Source of the DNA: Streptomyces sp. NBC_00457
Lineage (GTDB): Bacteria > Actinomycetota > Actinomycetes > Streptomycetales > Streptomycetaceae
Length of the DNA: 64,000 bases
Reading direction: 5' to 3'
Assembly: GCF_036014015.1 (NCBI RefSeq)
Contig: NZ_CP107905.1
Coordinates: forward strand, 2,480,001-2,544,000
Position numbers and translations under genes: made by a program. The notes under the pieces are model-generated. The model searched no databases. It worked only from the letters and a program-made list of their open reading frames with translations, and was not told the origin of the DNA. Of this stretch, positions 34,400 through 44,808 are shown one piece after another. How positions within the stretch are numbered: position 1 is the first letter of the stretch; every line of letters begins with the position of its first letter.

Positions 34400-34654
34400 A
34401 TGGAACATCCAACGGAGCATCCGCACATCGTGGTGCATCCACCGGCCCTGGACGGCTCCCGGCGGGTCACGTCGGGCGACGAGACACTGGGGATCGCCAC
34501 GCACGAGGACGACGTGAGCGAGATCCTGCGGCTGGCCGACCTGTATGTCACGGACCTCGCGGAGAGCGACTTCATCGAGTGGCAGGGCGGCGGCCCCGAC
34601 GACTGGCCGGGCCTGTCGGAACACCACGAGCACCATCAGCACCATCAGCAGTGA
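34400..34654 (+). CDS. Small acidic protein with His-rich C-terminus
   Basis: I do not recognise this protein of 84 residues. It is hydrophilic and acidic, with no signal peptide or membrane segment. The middle (VSEILRLADLYVTDLAESDF) looks like an amphipathic helix, and the last residues, HHEHHQHHQQ, could bind metal. Codon bias fits a real gene. The ATG at 34400 has GAAGG too close to it for a normal ribosome site, so the start is uncertain; the frame is open upstream to 34202, but that part runs through the 34309-34354 hairpin. Confidence 0.55.
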   Translation: MEHPTEHPHIVVHPPALDGSRRVTSGDETLGIATHEDDVSEILRLADLYVTDLAESDFIEWQGGGPDDWPGLSEHHEHHQHHQQ

Positions 34655-34766
34655 GCCACGTACGCCACCGGTCGTACGCGGTCTACGGAACCCTCAAATC
34701 ATCCTCTGAACAGCGTCCCGCACGGCGTCAACCGCCCTCTCCTGGGGGCACATTGGTGTCATGCGG

Positions 34767-34795
34767 GGCCCGCCGGCACGGGGGCGGCGGGCCCG
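34767..34795. terminator. GC-rich hairpin between small gene and gcl
   Basis: GGGCCCGCCG (34767-34776) pairs with CGGCGGGCCC (34786-34795) across nine bases. It could end transcription of the small His-rich gene. Confidence 0.5.
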
Positions 34796-34817
34796 TCGCG
34801 GCCCAGTGAGCGCACGC

Positions 34818-34855
34818 AGAGGGGCGGCCCAGCCATCCGGCTGGACCGCCCCTCT
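34818..34855. terminator. Terminator hairpin downstream of gcl
   Basis: AGAGGGGCGGCCCAGCC (34818-34834) pairs with GGCTGGACCGCCCCTCT (34839-34855) with one mismatch and a four-base loop. It begins 14 bases beyond the gcl stop and lies between convergent genes, so it is probably bidirectional. Confidence 0.75.
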
Positions 34856-34869
34856 CGCGCTTGCGGCTG

Positions 34870-36654
<1,785 letters not shown>

Positions 36655-36722
36655 GGAGTACTCCTGCTTCGGCTGTCCGTTCGCACTCCCGTCGCGCCCC
36701 GCGGTGAGTACTTCCGTTCAGT

Positions 36723-36758
36723 TTCCGTATAGTGGAATTAGTTTTCTACTATCTGGAA
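36723..36758 (-). promoter_or_regulatory. Operator pair upstream of gcl
   Basis: TTCCGTATAGTGGAA (36723-36737) and TTCTACTATCTGGAA (36744-36758) fit TTCC-N7-GGAA and start 21 bases apart. They lie 69-104 bases upstream of the gcl ATG. The same motif and spacing precede hyi (31827 and 31848), indicating one regulator for both units. Confidence 0.6.
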
Positions 36759-36871
36759 TCAATGTAGGTGGGGCGGGGAAGGGCAGTCAAGAGACGGACA
36801 AGCAGGCGTTTCTGGAGGACGATGGCCTCGCTGTCCCGGTGTGCGGTCGTGATCTCGTCCTGGAGTGGGCC

Positions 36872-37555
36872 ATGTCCGAGAGCGTGTCGGTACGCTGCCC
36901 CGCCTGTCGGCGCGAGCAGCTCTACTCGGCGCCGTCGTATCCGTGCGCGTGCGGGGCGCCGGTGCTCCCGCCGCTCGATCCGGCGGGGACCGCGACGGCC
37001 GTCACCCACCAGGTCTGGGACGAGCAGTGGGTCACCGTGCGCTGCGCCGCGTGCGGCCGCAGCGACCAGTGGCCGCGGCCGGAGCTGGGCTGTCCCTGCG
37101 GGACGCTGCTGCGGGTCCCGGTGGCGCGGGTTGATGCCGAGGGCGCGGTGGCCGAGCCCGCGCCGCCCGTCCCCCGCCGCGCTTTCACCCCGGTGACCAT
37201 CCGCACGGCCCGCGACGCGGTCACCGCCGCCGCCCTGTATCTGCGCTGGCTCGGCTACCAGGACATCCGCCGCGCGGACCAGCGGCCCCCGTCCGGCATC
37301 GGCCTCGCCGCCCGCGGCCTGCTGGCCCAGGTCGATCCGACCGTGCGCCCGGCCTCGCTGCGGGACGTGGAGTGCCTGTGGCTGACGGCCATGACGGAGT
37401 CCGCCGGCTGCGTCTACTTCTCCCTCGCCGGTTACGCCACGGATGCGCGAAGCCGCGCCGACGATCTGGGCGTGCCGCTCTTCGTCCTCGATCTCACGGG
37501 CACCCCGCAGCCGGTCAACGGCCACGCCGACGCGCTCGACTCCCCCGCGGGCTGA
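36872..37555 (+). CDS. Zinc-ribbon protein with restriction-endonuclease-like domain
   Basis: About 227 residues. The N-terminus has two zinc-ribbon-like units: CPAC (10-13) with CACG, and CAAC with CPCG. The C-terminal half (RTARDAVTAAALYLRWLGYQ, then GLLAQVDPTVRPASLRDVE and GYATDARSRADDLGVPLFVL) resembles Mrr-type restriction-endonuclease-like folds, but the place normally holding the Q-x-K catalytic motif reads QVDP, so nuclease activity is doubtful. Similar proteins are, from memory, common and uncharacterised in Streptomyces. The ATG at 36872 has GGAG six bases upstream. It diverges from gcl. Confidence 0.7.
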   Translation: MSESVSVRCPACRREQLYSAPSYPCACGAPVLPPLDPAGTATAVTHQVWDEQWVTVRCAACGRSDQWPRPELGCPCGTLLRVPVARVDAEGAVAEPAPPVPRRAFTPVTIRTARDAVTAAALYLRWLGYQDIRRADQRPPSGIGLAARGLLAQVDPTVRPASLRDVECLWLTAMTESAGCVYFSLAGYATDARSRADDLGVPLFVLDLTGTPQPVNGHADALDSPAG

Positions 37556-37562
37556 CACGACC

Positions 37563-37593
37563 GCGCCGGCCCCCGCGGTACGGGAGCCGGCGC
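37563..37593. terminator. Bidirectional terminator-like hairpin
   Basis: GCGCCGGC (37563-37570) pairs with GCCGGCGC (37586-37593), and the inner CCC/GGG extends the stem with one bulged base. It lies between the convergent zinc-ribbon and LPMO genes. Confidence 0.6.
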
Positions 37594-37613
37594 TGCCGGG
37601 ACACGAGGGCCCG

Positions 37614-38702
37614 TTACGGGGTGACGCAGCCGATCGAGCCGACCGGCAGGTCGTTGCCCGTGGACGTGGCGGTGAAGCCGAAGGTGACGCTGCCGTCCGG
37701 GGCGACGGTCCGGTTGTAGTCCATGTTCCTGACCGTGACCGTGCCGTCGGATCCGGTACTGAGCGCACCGTTCCAGACACTGCTGATCCGGGTGCCGGGG
37801 CCCGGCTGCCAGCGCACGGCCCAGCCGTTCTGCGCTGCCGTGTTGTGGTTCATGACCTCGACGGAACCCTGGAAACCGCCGCTCCAGGAGTTCGTCACCG
37901 AGTACACGGCCATACAGCCGGTATGCGGTTCGGTCGGGGTCGGGGTGGGAGTCGGCGTGGGCGTCGGGGTGGGGTTGCCGCCCGGGTCACGGATGCCCGT
38001 CACCTCGCCGTTGCCGCCGTCGAAGACGATGTCGGAGCAGGAGAAGAAGTTCTCCTGGCTGTCCGACCGCACCCACTGGATGAACAGCACCGCGTCACCC
38101 GAGCGGCCCGAGGGCAGGTTCAGGTCCCAGAAGTAGTGCCCGGACTCGCTCCCCGGCGAGCCCGACTGGGACGGGTTGGTGACGGTCTGGATGAGCTCCA
38201 GGTCGTCCCAGCCCAGCGCGGTGGCGGGCGAGTAGCCGGGCTTGGACAGGTACACCCGGAAGTCGCCCGGGTGCGCCGCCCAGTTGCTGTACCGCACCCG
38301 CATGCTCGCCCCGGAGGTCAGATGCGTCCGGGGCCAGTCGGCGCGGGCCGCGTTGTAGCCGGTGAAGTTGTACGGGGAGCGGTCACCGGCGCTGCACAGC
38401 TTCCCGTCCGGTACATAGCCGGGGCCGCGCCCGCCCGCGTTGGAGTCGAGCACGGCGAACCAGTTGTACAGCGCCGTTGCTCCGCTCTCGGCGAGCGCGG
38501 CCTTGCACGCCGGGTTCGTCGGGTCCAGTGCGCCGGTGCCGGTCTTGGCGTCCAGATAGCAGAGATAGGTCCGCGATCCGGGCATCATCGCCACGCCGTG
38601 CGCCTGCGCGCTGCCCTGGCCGAGCAAGGCCAGGCCGAGCCCGCTGAGCAGGGTGGCCAGCACCGCCGCCCAGGAGAGAAGCCGGTTTCTGCGTCGAACC
38701 AT
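37614..38702 (-). CDS. AA10 lytic polysaccharide monooxygenase with CBM2
   Basis: Secreted copper enzyme of 362 residues that oxidatively cleaves crystalline cellulose or chitin. After a 34-residue signal peptide ending SAQA, the mature protein begins with His35, which with His144 (NWAAHPGDF) forms the copper histidine brace. The AA10 domain ends near residue 230 (NFFSCSDIVFDG), then a (PT)n linker and a C-terminal CBM2 (CMAVYSVTNSWSGGFQGSVE, ending GSIGC). CBM2 and the cellulase neighbours favour cellulose. Last gene of the CebR-controlled set; 102 bases separate it from GH6. Confidence 0.95.
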   Translation of the reverse strand: MVRRRNRLLSWAAVLATLLSGLGLALLGQGSAQAHGVAMMPGSRTYLCYLDAKTGTGALDPTNPACKAALAESGATALYNWFAVLDSNAGGRGPGYVPDGKLCSAGDRSPYNFTGYNAARADWPRTHLTSGASMRVRYSNWAAHPGDFRVYLSKPGYSPATALGWDDLELIQTVTNPSQSGSPGSESGHYFWDLNLPSGRSGDAVLFIQWVRSDSQENFFSCSDIVFDGGNGEVTGIRDPGGNPTPTPTPTPTPTPTEPHTGCMAVYSVTNSWSGGFQGSVEVMNHNTAAQNGWAVRWQPGPGTRISSVWNGALSTGSDGTVTVRNMDYNRTVAPDGSVTFGFTATSTGNDLPVGSIGCVTP

Positions 38703-38804
38703 GGTGCCTCCTGTCGTTCGTCGTAGCCGTCCGCTGTGGAGCCCCCGCCCGCCCGGGGAAGGCGTCGCGCCGGGCGGGCGAGGGAGTGTGGGGAGGTACG
38801 CGGA

Positions 38805-41018
38805 TCAGGCGGGCGGCGCGCCCCAGGCCAGTACGGCGCCGAGGTAGCCGGGGATGGCCGGGGCGTCGGTGTACGACGTGGCTGTGGTGCGGCTGAAGTC
38901 GCCGGCCTCGTTGAACGCGGACCAGTCGGACTTGGCCATCCGGAGCTGGATGTCACCGGTGTCCCGGCCGGCGGCCAGCGAGCCGGCCGAGAAGCCGACC
39001 TCCAGGTAGGCGTCGGCGCCCGCCACCGGTGTGCTCAGCGGGACGACCCGCAGCCTGACGTTGGAGCAGCCGACGGCGGCGTAGTCGCACCAGGCGCTGA
39101 CGGTGGGCGAGCCGCCGTCCTGGGTGAAGTAGTAGCGGGCGGTCACCCCGCTCAGGTCGAGGGCGGTGCTGCCGGTGTTGGTGATCCTGAGGCCGGGACG
39201 GATGGCGTTGTCGGTGGCCGAGGAGTCGTTGTTCTTGTACGCGACCTTGAGGCCGCCCGAGGGGTCGGGTCCGCCGCCGCCCGTCTCGGTGGTGACGCTC
39301 AGCGCGGTGGAGGCGGCGGAGACGTTCCCGGCGGCGTCCCGGGCGCGGACGGTGTAGCTGTAGGCCGTCGCGGCGCTCAGTCCGCTGTCCGTGAAGGCGG
39401 TGCCGGCGGCCGGCGCCGAGCTGACCCGGGTGCCGTCGCGGTACACGTCGTAGCCGGTCACGCCCACGTCGTCGGTGGCCGCGGTCCAGGCCAGGGAGAC
39501 GCTGCTCGCGGTCTTCGCCGTGGCGCGCAGCCCGGTCGGCGCCGTCGGGGCCGTGGTGTCGCCCGGGTCGGTGCCGCCCGTGGGAACGGCCGGGTACGCG
39601 TTGCGCACCAGCATGGAGAACTGGTTGTGGAACCAGTGACCGGCGAGTGGTGCGTCGGGCAGCGCCCCGGTCTTGTTGTTGCCGGCGTTCGGCGCGGTGT
39701 AGTCCGGGTCGCACATCGGGTCCGCGCGCTTGCCCTCCTCGTTGGGGATGTCCTCACTGGCCCCGTCGGACTCCCCCGGCGGCTTGACCCACAGGAAGGC
39801 GTCGAGGTGCGAGTCGGGGTGACCGGAGGGCGCGGCCTGCGGCGGCTGTCCGAGCCCGGCGCCGCTCGCGTTGCACCACAGTCCGCGGTGGGTGCGGCGG
39901 TCGGCCTTGGACTCGGTCACGTAGGTGTCGAGGGTGGTGCTGGTGCTCTCGGCGGTGGGTCGGGACGAGCCGCCCCAGCCGTTGCGGGAGGTGTCGACCA
40001 CCATGCCGGTGGAGGCGGGCCAGCCCGCCGAGACCAGCGCCCGGTGAACGTTCTTCGTGAAGTCCGACTCGTCGAAGTTCGGGTTCCACTCGTAGTACTT
40101 GCCCGACCTGACCTGGTTGCCACCGACGGTCTTGTTCGGGTCGGTGAGGAACGGCTCCTCCAGCGGCGTGTAGTTGGCGACGTTGGTGATCAGCCCGTCG
40201 ACGCTGTTCAGCCCGGCCGCGGTGCCCCTGGCCACGTCGGTGTACTGCTGCACGGTCTGGGTGAGGTTGTTGTCCCAGCCGAGCCAGCCGGAGTGCGCGT
40301 AGTCCAGGTACGTGTACACGTTCGGGATGGCGTGCAGCTTGTCCAGGGCGTACTGGATGCCGTTGACGTACACGCCCCTGCTCTTGGCCTGGGCGCATTC
40401 GGGGTCGGAGGCGTTGGTGACCAGGTTGGGCAGGCTGTCGGGCTCGATGACGGTGGTGATGCGGATGTCCTGGTACTTGGGGTTCTTGAAGACGCTCGCG
40501 ATGACGTCGATGTACTCGCTCTTGTAGCGGTCCAGACCCGCCTGGGTGAGCGGGAGTTCGCCGCTGGAGGCGAGGGCGGCGCAGTCCCGGCCGGGCAGGT
40601 CGTACACCACGAAGGTCGCGGTGATCGGCTGTCCGGGCTTCTTCTGGGCGAGCGCCAGGTCGAGGTGGTCGGCCAGGCTCTTGCGTCCCGCGTTGGCCTC
40701 GCCGCCGTGGATGGCCGCGATCCGGTCCAGCCAGACGGCGGTCGGATAGCTCTTGATCTTCTCCATCTTCGCCTTGAGCGTGGCGTCGGACGTCTGCGCG
40801 ATGGAGGTGTCGACGTGCTCCGCGTAGTCGGGGTTGAGATAGAAGGTCGCCCCCGCGAAGGGGTTGTCGACGTGTGCTTCCGCCGCTGCCGCGGGCTGTC
40901 CCGCGATCTGGCCCGCCACCCCGAGCATCAGGGTGGCCAGGGCGGTGGCCAGGGCCGCCGACCGTCGTCGGCGCGTGCGCGGCAGCGAGGCGCCGTCGGC
41001 TCTGGTCGGGTTGGTCAT
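38805..41018 (-). CDS. GH6 cellobiohydrolase with FN3 and CBM3
   Basis: Secreted cellulase of 737 residues. A signal peptide (ATALATLMLGVAGQIAGQPAA) precedes the GH6 catalytic domain (about 50-475), with TTVIEPDSLPNLV carrying the catalytic acid Asp, YLDYAHSGWLGW, VDTSRNGWGG and the late GHWFHNQFSMLVRNA. An FN3 domain (APTAPTGLRATAKTASSVSL onward) and a C-terminal CBM3 (LKVAYKNNDSSATDNAIRPG, then ARYYFTQDGG and WCDYAAVGCSN) follow. Extra loops relative to endoglucanases point to an exo-acting Cel6B-like enzyme releasing cellobiose. Confidence 0.95.
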   Translation of the reverse strand: MTNPTRADGASLPRTRRRRSAALATALATLMLGVAGQIAGQPAAAAEAHVDNPFAGATFYLNPDYAEHVDTSIAQTSDATLKAKMEKIKSYPTAVWLDRIAAIHGGEANAGRKSLADHLDLALAQKKPGQPITATFVVYDLPGRDCAALASSGELPLTQAGLDRYKSEYIDVIASVFKNPKYQDIRITTVIEPDSLPNLVTNASDPECAQAKSRGVYVNGIQYALDKLHAIPNVYTYLDYAHSGWLGWDNNLTQTVQQYTDVARGTAAGLNSVDGLITNVANYTPLEEPFLTDPNKTVGGNQVRSGKYYEWNPNFDESDFTKNVHRALVSAGWPASTGMVVDTSRNGWGGSSRPTAESTSTTLDTYVTESKADRRTHRGLWCNASGAGLGQPPQAAPSGHPDSHLDAFLWVKPPGESDGASEDIPNEEGKRADPMCDPDYTAPNAGNNKTGALPDAPLAGHWFHNQFSMLVRNAYPAVPTGGTDPGDTTAPTAPTGLRATAKTASSVSLAWTAATDDVGVTGYDVYRDGTRVSSAPAAGTAFTDSGLSAATAYSYTVRARDAAGNVSAASTALSVTTETGGGGPDPSGGLKVAYKNNDSSATDNAIRPGLRITNTGSTALDLSGVTARYYFTQDGGSPTVSAWCDYAAVGCSNVRLRVVPLSTPVAGADAYLEVGFSAGSLAAGRDTGDIQLRMAKSDWSAFNEAGDFSRTTATSYTDAPAIPGYLGAVLAWGAPPA

Positions 41019-41060
41019 CGTGCCCTCCTCGGTGGTACGTGCGGGTGTGCCGGTCGTACG

Positions 41061-43310
41061 TCAGGAGCCGGTGCACTGCGGAGCGGGCGTGCCCGCGCCG
41101 CCGTTGGCGGTGAAGCCGAACGAGGTGGTGGCGCCGGGTGACAGGGCGCCGTTGTGGGCGGCGTTGCGGACGGTCGCACGGCCCTGGGCCACGGTCAGGG
41201 AGCCGTTCCACAGACTGGTGACGGTGGAGCCGTTCAGGTCCCAGGCGACGGACCAGCCGGTGAGCGGGCCGGTGCCGGTGTTCTTGACGGTCATCTCGCC
41301 CTGGTAGCCGCCGGACCAGGACGAGGCGACCTTGAACTGGGCGGTGCAGGCCTTGGGTTCGGGCTCGGGGTCCGGATCCGGGTCCGGGTCCGGGTCCGGG
41401 TCCGGGTCGGGGTCGGGGTCGGGGTCCGTGCCGTACGTCAGCCCGTGCCCGTACGGGAAGAGCGGGCTCTTGCCGTCGCCGTCGTTGATGGGCTGCTGGG
41501 ACGCGCCGCGCATCCACGTCATGGGGAGCTTGCCGGTGGGGGCGTAGTCGCCGAAGAGCACGTCCGACACGCCGTTGCCCTCGGTGCCGGGCAGCCAGGC
41601 GGCCAACAGGGCCTTCCAGTCGGGCAGTTGGGCGGCGATGTCGAGCGGCCGCCCGGAGACCAGGACCACCACGACGGGCACCCCGCTCGCCTTCAGCCGG
41701 GCGAGGGTCTGGAGGTCCTCCTGGTCGAGCCCCATACTCCCGGGCCGGTCGCCGTGCATCTCGGCGTACGGCGTCTCCCCGACGACCGCCACGGCGGCCG
41801 TGTAGCTGCCGTCGATGCCGTTGCCGTAGCGGTCGTACGTGATCCGGGACGGGTCGGTCGCGGCGGCGCGCAGGCCCTGGAGGATCGTGGTGCCCTCGGT
41901 GACCGGCCCGCTGCGGCCCTGCCAGCCCAGGGTCCAGCCGCCGCTCTGGTTGCCGATGTCGGAGGCGGACTTGCCTGCCACGAACAGCTTGGCGTTCTTC
42001 GCCAGCGGCAGGACACCACCGTCGTTCTTCAGCAGCACCTGCGACTGCCGTACCGCCTGCCGGGCCAGCGCCCGGTGTTCGGCGGAGCCCACCGTGGAGG
42101 TGTACGAGCGGTCGGTCAACGGCCGTTCGAACAGACCGAGTTGGAACTTCTTGGTGAGGATGCGGCGGTTGGCGTCGTCGATCCGCGCCTGGGCGATCCG
42201 CCCGGCGGTCACCTCGCCGCGCAGCATGCCGAGGAACTTCTTGTAGTCGTGCGGGACCATCACCATGTCGACGCCGGCGTTGACGGCCGTGCTGATCTCG
42301 GCGCCGGTGAAGCCGCTCTGCCCGTCGAGCTGGTCGACCGCGGCCCAGTCGGAGACGACGAAGCCGGAGAAGCCCAGCTCGCCCTTGAGCACGTCGGTGA
42401 CCAGGTACTTGTGGGCGTGCGATGTCACGCCGTTCCAGTTGCTGTACGAGAGCATCACCGAGCCCACGCCCCGCCGTACCGCCTCCTGGAAGGGCGGCAG
42501 GTGGATCGCGCGCAGCTCGGCCTCCGACAGCTGCGTGTCGCCCTGGTCGACGCCGCCGGTGGTGCCGCCGTCGCCGAGGTAGTGCTTCGCAGTGGCGAGC
42601 ACCGAGGCCGGGTCGCCGCCCGGGCTCGCGCCCTGCATGCCGGTGACGAACGTCGCCATGGACGTGGCCAGTTCGGGCTTCTCCCCGAACGACTCGTAGG
42701 TGCGGCCCCACCGGTCGTTGCGGGCCACGCACAGACAGGGCGCGAACGACCAGTCGATGCCGGTCCCGGCCACCTCCTCGGCGACCGCCCGTCCGACGCG
42801 CTGCACCAGCGCCGGGTCGCGCGTGGCACCGAGGCCGATGTTGTGCGGGAAGAGCGTGGCACCGCGCACCGCGTTGTGGCCGTGCACCGCGTCGATGCCG
42901 TAGATCATCGGGATGCCGAGCGGGGTGCCGAGGGCGGCGCGCTGGAGGGAGTCGTAGGTGTCGGCCCAGGTCTGGGCGTTGTTGGGGCTGACCGTCGAGT
43001 CGCCGCCGGAGAGCACCGAGCCGATCCGATAGGTGGCCAGGTCGGACTGCGGGACGAGCGCGTCCTTCTCGATCTGCGTCATCTGCCCGAGCTTGTCGTC
43101 GAGCGTCATCCGGGAGAGCAGGTCGTCGACCCGCTCGGGCACCGGCAAGGACGGGTCCTGGTACGGGAGGGCCGCGGCGGCTGTCGGGACCTCGGTGGGC
43201 CGGGCGGCGGCGGGCGGGGTGGCGGCCAGGCCGGTCAGGGCGAGGGCCGCGGTGCACAGCGCGGCGACGATCGTGGGGCGGCGGGTGGACAGCGTGCGGC
43301 TGGGACTCAT
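41061..43310 (-). CDS. Secreted GH3 beta-glucosidase with CBM2
   Basis: About 749 residues. Signal peptide (IVAALCTAALALTGLAA), GH3 N-domain with RMTLDDKLGQMTQIEKDALV and the nucleophile Asp in GFSGFVVSDWAAVDQL, GH3 C-domain (VLLKNDGGVLPLAKNAKLFV, later PLFPYGHGLTYG), a (DP)n linker of about ten repeats, and a CBM2 (CTAQFKVASSWSGGYQGEM, ending CTGS). A secreted, cellulose-bound enzyme of this type cleaves cello-oligosaccharides outside the cell. The ATG at 43310 has GGAAAGG six bases upstream; a GTG at 43313 overlaps that spacing. Confidence 0.93.
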   Translation of the reverse strand: MSPSRTLSTRRPTIVAALCTAALALTGLAATPPAAARPTEVPTAAAALPYQDPSLPVPERVDDLLSRMTLDDKLGQMTQIEKDALVPQSDLATYRIGSVLSGGDSTVSPNNAQTWADTYDSLQRAALGTPLGIPMIYGIDAVHGHNAVRGATLFPHNIGLGATRDPALVQRVGRAVAEEVAGTGIDWSFAPCLCVARNDRWGRTYESFGEKPELATSMATFVTGMQGASPGGDPASVLATAKHYLGDGGTTGGVDQGDTQLSEAELRAIHLPPFQEAVRRGVGSVMLSYSNWNGVTSHAHKYLVTDVLKGELGFSGFVVSDWAAVDQLDGQSGFTGAEISTAVNAGVDMVMVPHDYKKFLGMLRGEVTAGRIAQARIDDANRRILTKKFQLGLFERPLTDRSYTSTVGSAEHRALARQAVRQSQVLLKNDGGVLPLAKNAKLFVAGKSASDIGNQSGGWTLGWQGRSGPVTEGTTILQGLRAAATDPSRITYDRYGNGIDGSYTAAVAVVGETPYAEMHGDRPGSMGLDQEDLQTLARLKASGVPVVVVLVSGRPLDIAAQLPDWKALLAAWLPGTEGNGVSDVLFGDYAPTGKLPMTWMRGASQQPINDGDGKSPLFPYGHGLTYGTDPDPDPDPDPDPDPDPDPDPEPEPKACTAQFKVASSWSGGYQGEMTVKNTGTGPLTGWSVAWDLNGSTVTSLWNGSLTVAQGRATVRNAAHNGALSPGATTSFGFTANGGAGTPAPQCTGS

Positions 43311-43415
43311 CACGGGCCTTTCCGGGTGCGGGCCGGAGGGGCGAGGAAGGGGCCGCCCCGTCGGTGCGGGAAGTGGGGCGGGCCCCCGTGGGGCCGGTGC
43401 GGGGCACCGGCCGGG

Positions 43416-44546
43416 TCACGCGCTGGTGCAGGCGGTTCCGTTCAGGCTGAACCCGGTCGGCTGCGCGAACGTGCCGCTGTAGGTGCCCTGGAATCCGAAG
43501 CTCTGGCTGCCGCCGGAGGCGATCTGCGCGTTGTGCGCCAAGGGGCTCGCCGTGACCGCGCCCGACGAGCCGGACAGGGTGGTGTTCCAGGAGTTGGTGA
43601 CGCGCTGCCCGGAGGGCAGGGTGAGGCCGAGCTTCCAGTTGTCGACGGCGCTGGAGCCGGTGTTCTTGACCGTGACGTCGGCGGTGAAGCCGCCCTGCCA
43701 GACGTTGGTCGCGTACGTCACCTGGCAGGCCGTCGCCGGGTCACCGGGGCCGCCCGGGTCGCCGCCGCCGGTGTTGACGGTGGAGGAGAAGGAGTTCACC
43801 GCGAGCCCGGCGCCGTTCTGCCACGGCTCGAACCCGGCCTGGATGCTCGTCAGGTACCAGTTGCTCTGCGCCAGGCCCCGCGCGACGGCCTGGTCGACGA
43901 AGTCCATGACGTCGAAGCTCCAGCTGCTGATCGCCGAGGGAGCGACGAAGGAGATCACGTCGTTGGAGCCGTTGCTGCCGGTCCACACCTCCCAACTGCG
44001 GCCGCCGACGGTGGCGTTGCCCACCGGCGAGCCGATCGGCTGGACCGGGCCCACCCGGTTGAACCAGATCATGATCTCGGTCTGATTGACGCCGTCGGTG
44101 CGCGGCGTCGGGTCCAGCCAGATGTCGTACGAGGCGTTGTACACGGCGCCCGAGACATAGCCGTAGGAGATGCTGCTGGGCGCGCTGGAGATGGTGCTGA
44201 CCTGCGCCGGGAGCTTGGTGCCCGGCGAACAGTTCGTGTAGTGGCAGCCGTTGAAGACCGACGGGTACGACTTCGGGGCGCCGTTGGTGGGTACCGAGCC
44301 GTCGGCCTGGGTGACTCTGAAGCCGGTGTCGGTGGCGGTGACGCACTGGGTGGCGCTGGTGCCCCAGCGGTTGTTCTGGACGACGTAGCGGTCCTGGATG
44401 ACGGCAGAGCCGTACTGTTCGCAGATCGTGGTGTCGGCCTGGGCCGGCGGTGTCGCGACGAGGAGTGCCGCGACGGCGGCGAGAGCGGAGAGCAGCGCGG
44501 CGAGCAGGCCGCGCGCGGGGCGGGGACGGTGCGGTAACGGTCGCAT
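43416..44546 (-). CDS. GH12 endoglucanase with CBM2
   Basis: About 376 residues. A signal peptide ends near TPPAQA, the GH12 beta-jelly-roll domain runs to about 265 with the catalytic nucleophile Glu in NQTEIMIWF and the acid/base Glu in QAGFEPWQNG, and a Gly-rich linker leads to a C-terminal CBM2 (CQVTYATNVWQGGFTADVT, ending LNGTACTSA). An endo-1,4-beta-glucanase that opens internal cellulose chains. The ATG at 44546 has GAGAGG seven bases upstream. First cellulase gene after the CebR boxes. Confidence 0.94.
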   Translation of the reverse strand: MRPLPHRPRPARGLLAALLSALAAVAALLVATPPAQADTTICEQYGSAVIQDRYVVQNNRWGTSATQCVTATDTGFRVTQADGSVPTNGAPKSYPSVFNGCHYTNCSPGTKLPAQVSTISSAPSSISYGYVSGAVYNASYDIWLDPTPRTDGVNQTEIMIWFNRVGPVQPIGSPVGNATVGGRSWEVWTGSNGSNDVISFVAPSAISSWSFDVMDFVDQAVARGLAQSNWYLTSIQAGFEPWQNGAGLAVNSFSSTVNTGGGDPGGPGDPATACQVTYATNVWQGGFTADVTVKNTGSSAVDNWKLGLTLPSGQRVTNSWNTTLSGSSGAVTASPLAHNAQIASGGSQSFGFQGTYSGTFAQPTGFSLNGTACTSA

Positions 44547-44592
44547 GCGGGTGCCTCTCTCGGAGGTGGCGCCGGGTTCGTCGGGGCCGGTT

Positions 44593-44632
44593 CGGGAGCG
44601 CTCCCAACTCCCCACGGATGGGAGCGCTCCCA
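44593..44632. promoter_or_regulatory. Two CebR boxes upstream of GH12
   Basis: CGGGAGCGCTCCCA (44593-44606, one mismatch) and the perfect TGGGAGCGCTCCCA (44619-44632) match the established CebR operator palindrome. They lie 47 to 86 bases upstream of the GH12 start, 26 bases apart. Repression is relieved by cellobiose or cellotriose in studied streptomycetes. Confidence 0.92.
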
Positions 44633-44767
44633 CCTCACCGGTGGGTCCGGACTTTAGGAGTCCGTCCATGTTCCTGACAACCCTGCGCGCGCGAATGCGT
44701 CGAAAGGATTTCGAAGCCGCAGGTCAAGGGAGGCAAGGGAACAACGCCTGCGCGAGGTCACGAGAGT

Positions 44768-44781
44768 TGGGAGCGCTCCCG
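44768..44781. promoter_or_regulatory. Third CebR box
   Basis: TGGGAGCGCTCCCG matches the CebR palindrome at 13 of 14 positions. It lies 28 bases beyond the end of the regulator gene and 136 bases upstream of the nearer box, so repression by looping or a second promoter is possible. Confidence 0.85.
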
Positions 44782-44808
44782 AAACATTCGAAGCGTGCAG
44801 GGTCGGTC

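Noticed and set aside
34579..34809. Arg-rich frame overlapping the small His-rich gene
   Set aside because: Composition is that of a shadow frame, and it runs through the hairpin at 34767-34795.
41358..41425. GGGTCC-type repeat considered as a regulatory repeat
   Set aside because: It encodes the Asp-Pro linker between GH3 and CBM2 and is simple coding repetition.
39754..43419. Open frame of 1221 codons on the minus strand across GH3 and GH6, and one of 1127 codons on the plus strand
   Set aside because: Both are shadows of the GH genes in other frames: Arg/Pro- or Gly-rich translations without domains, caused by high GC and few stops.
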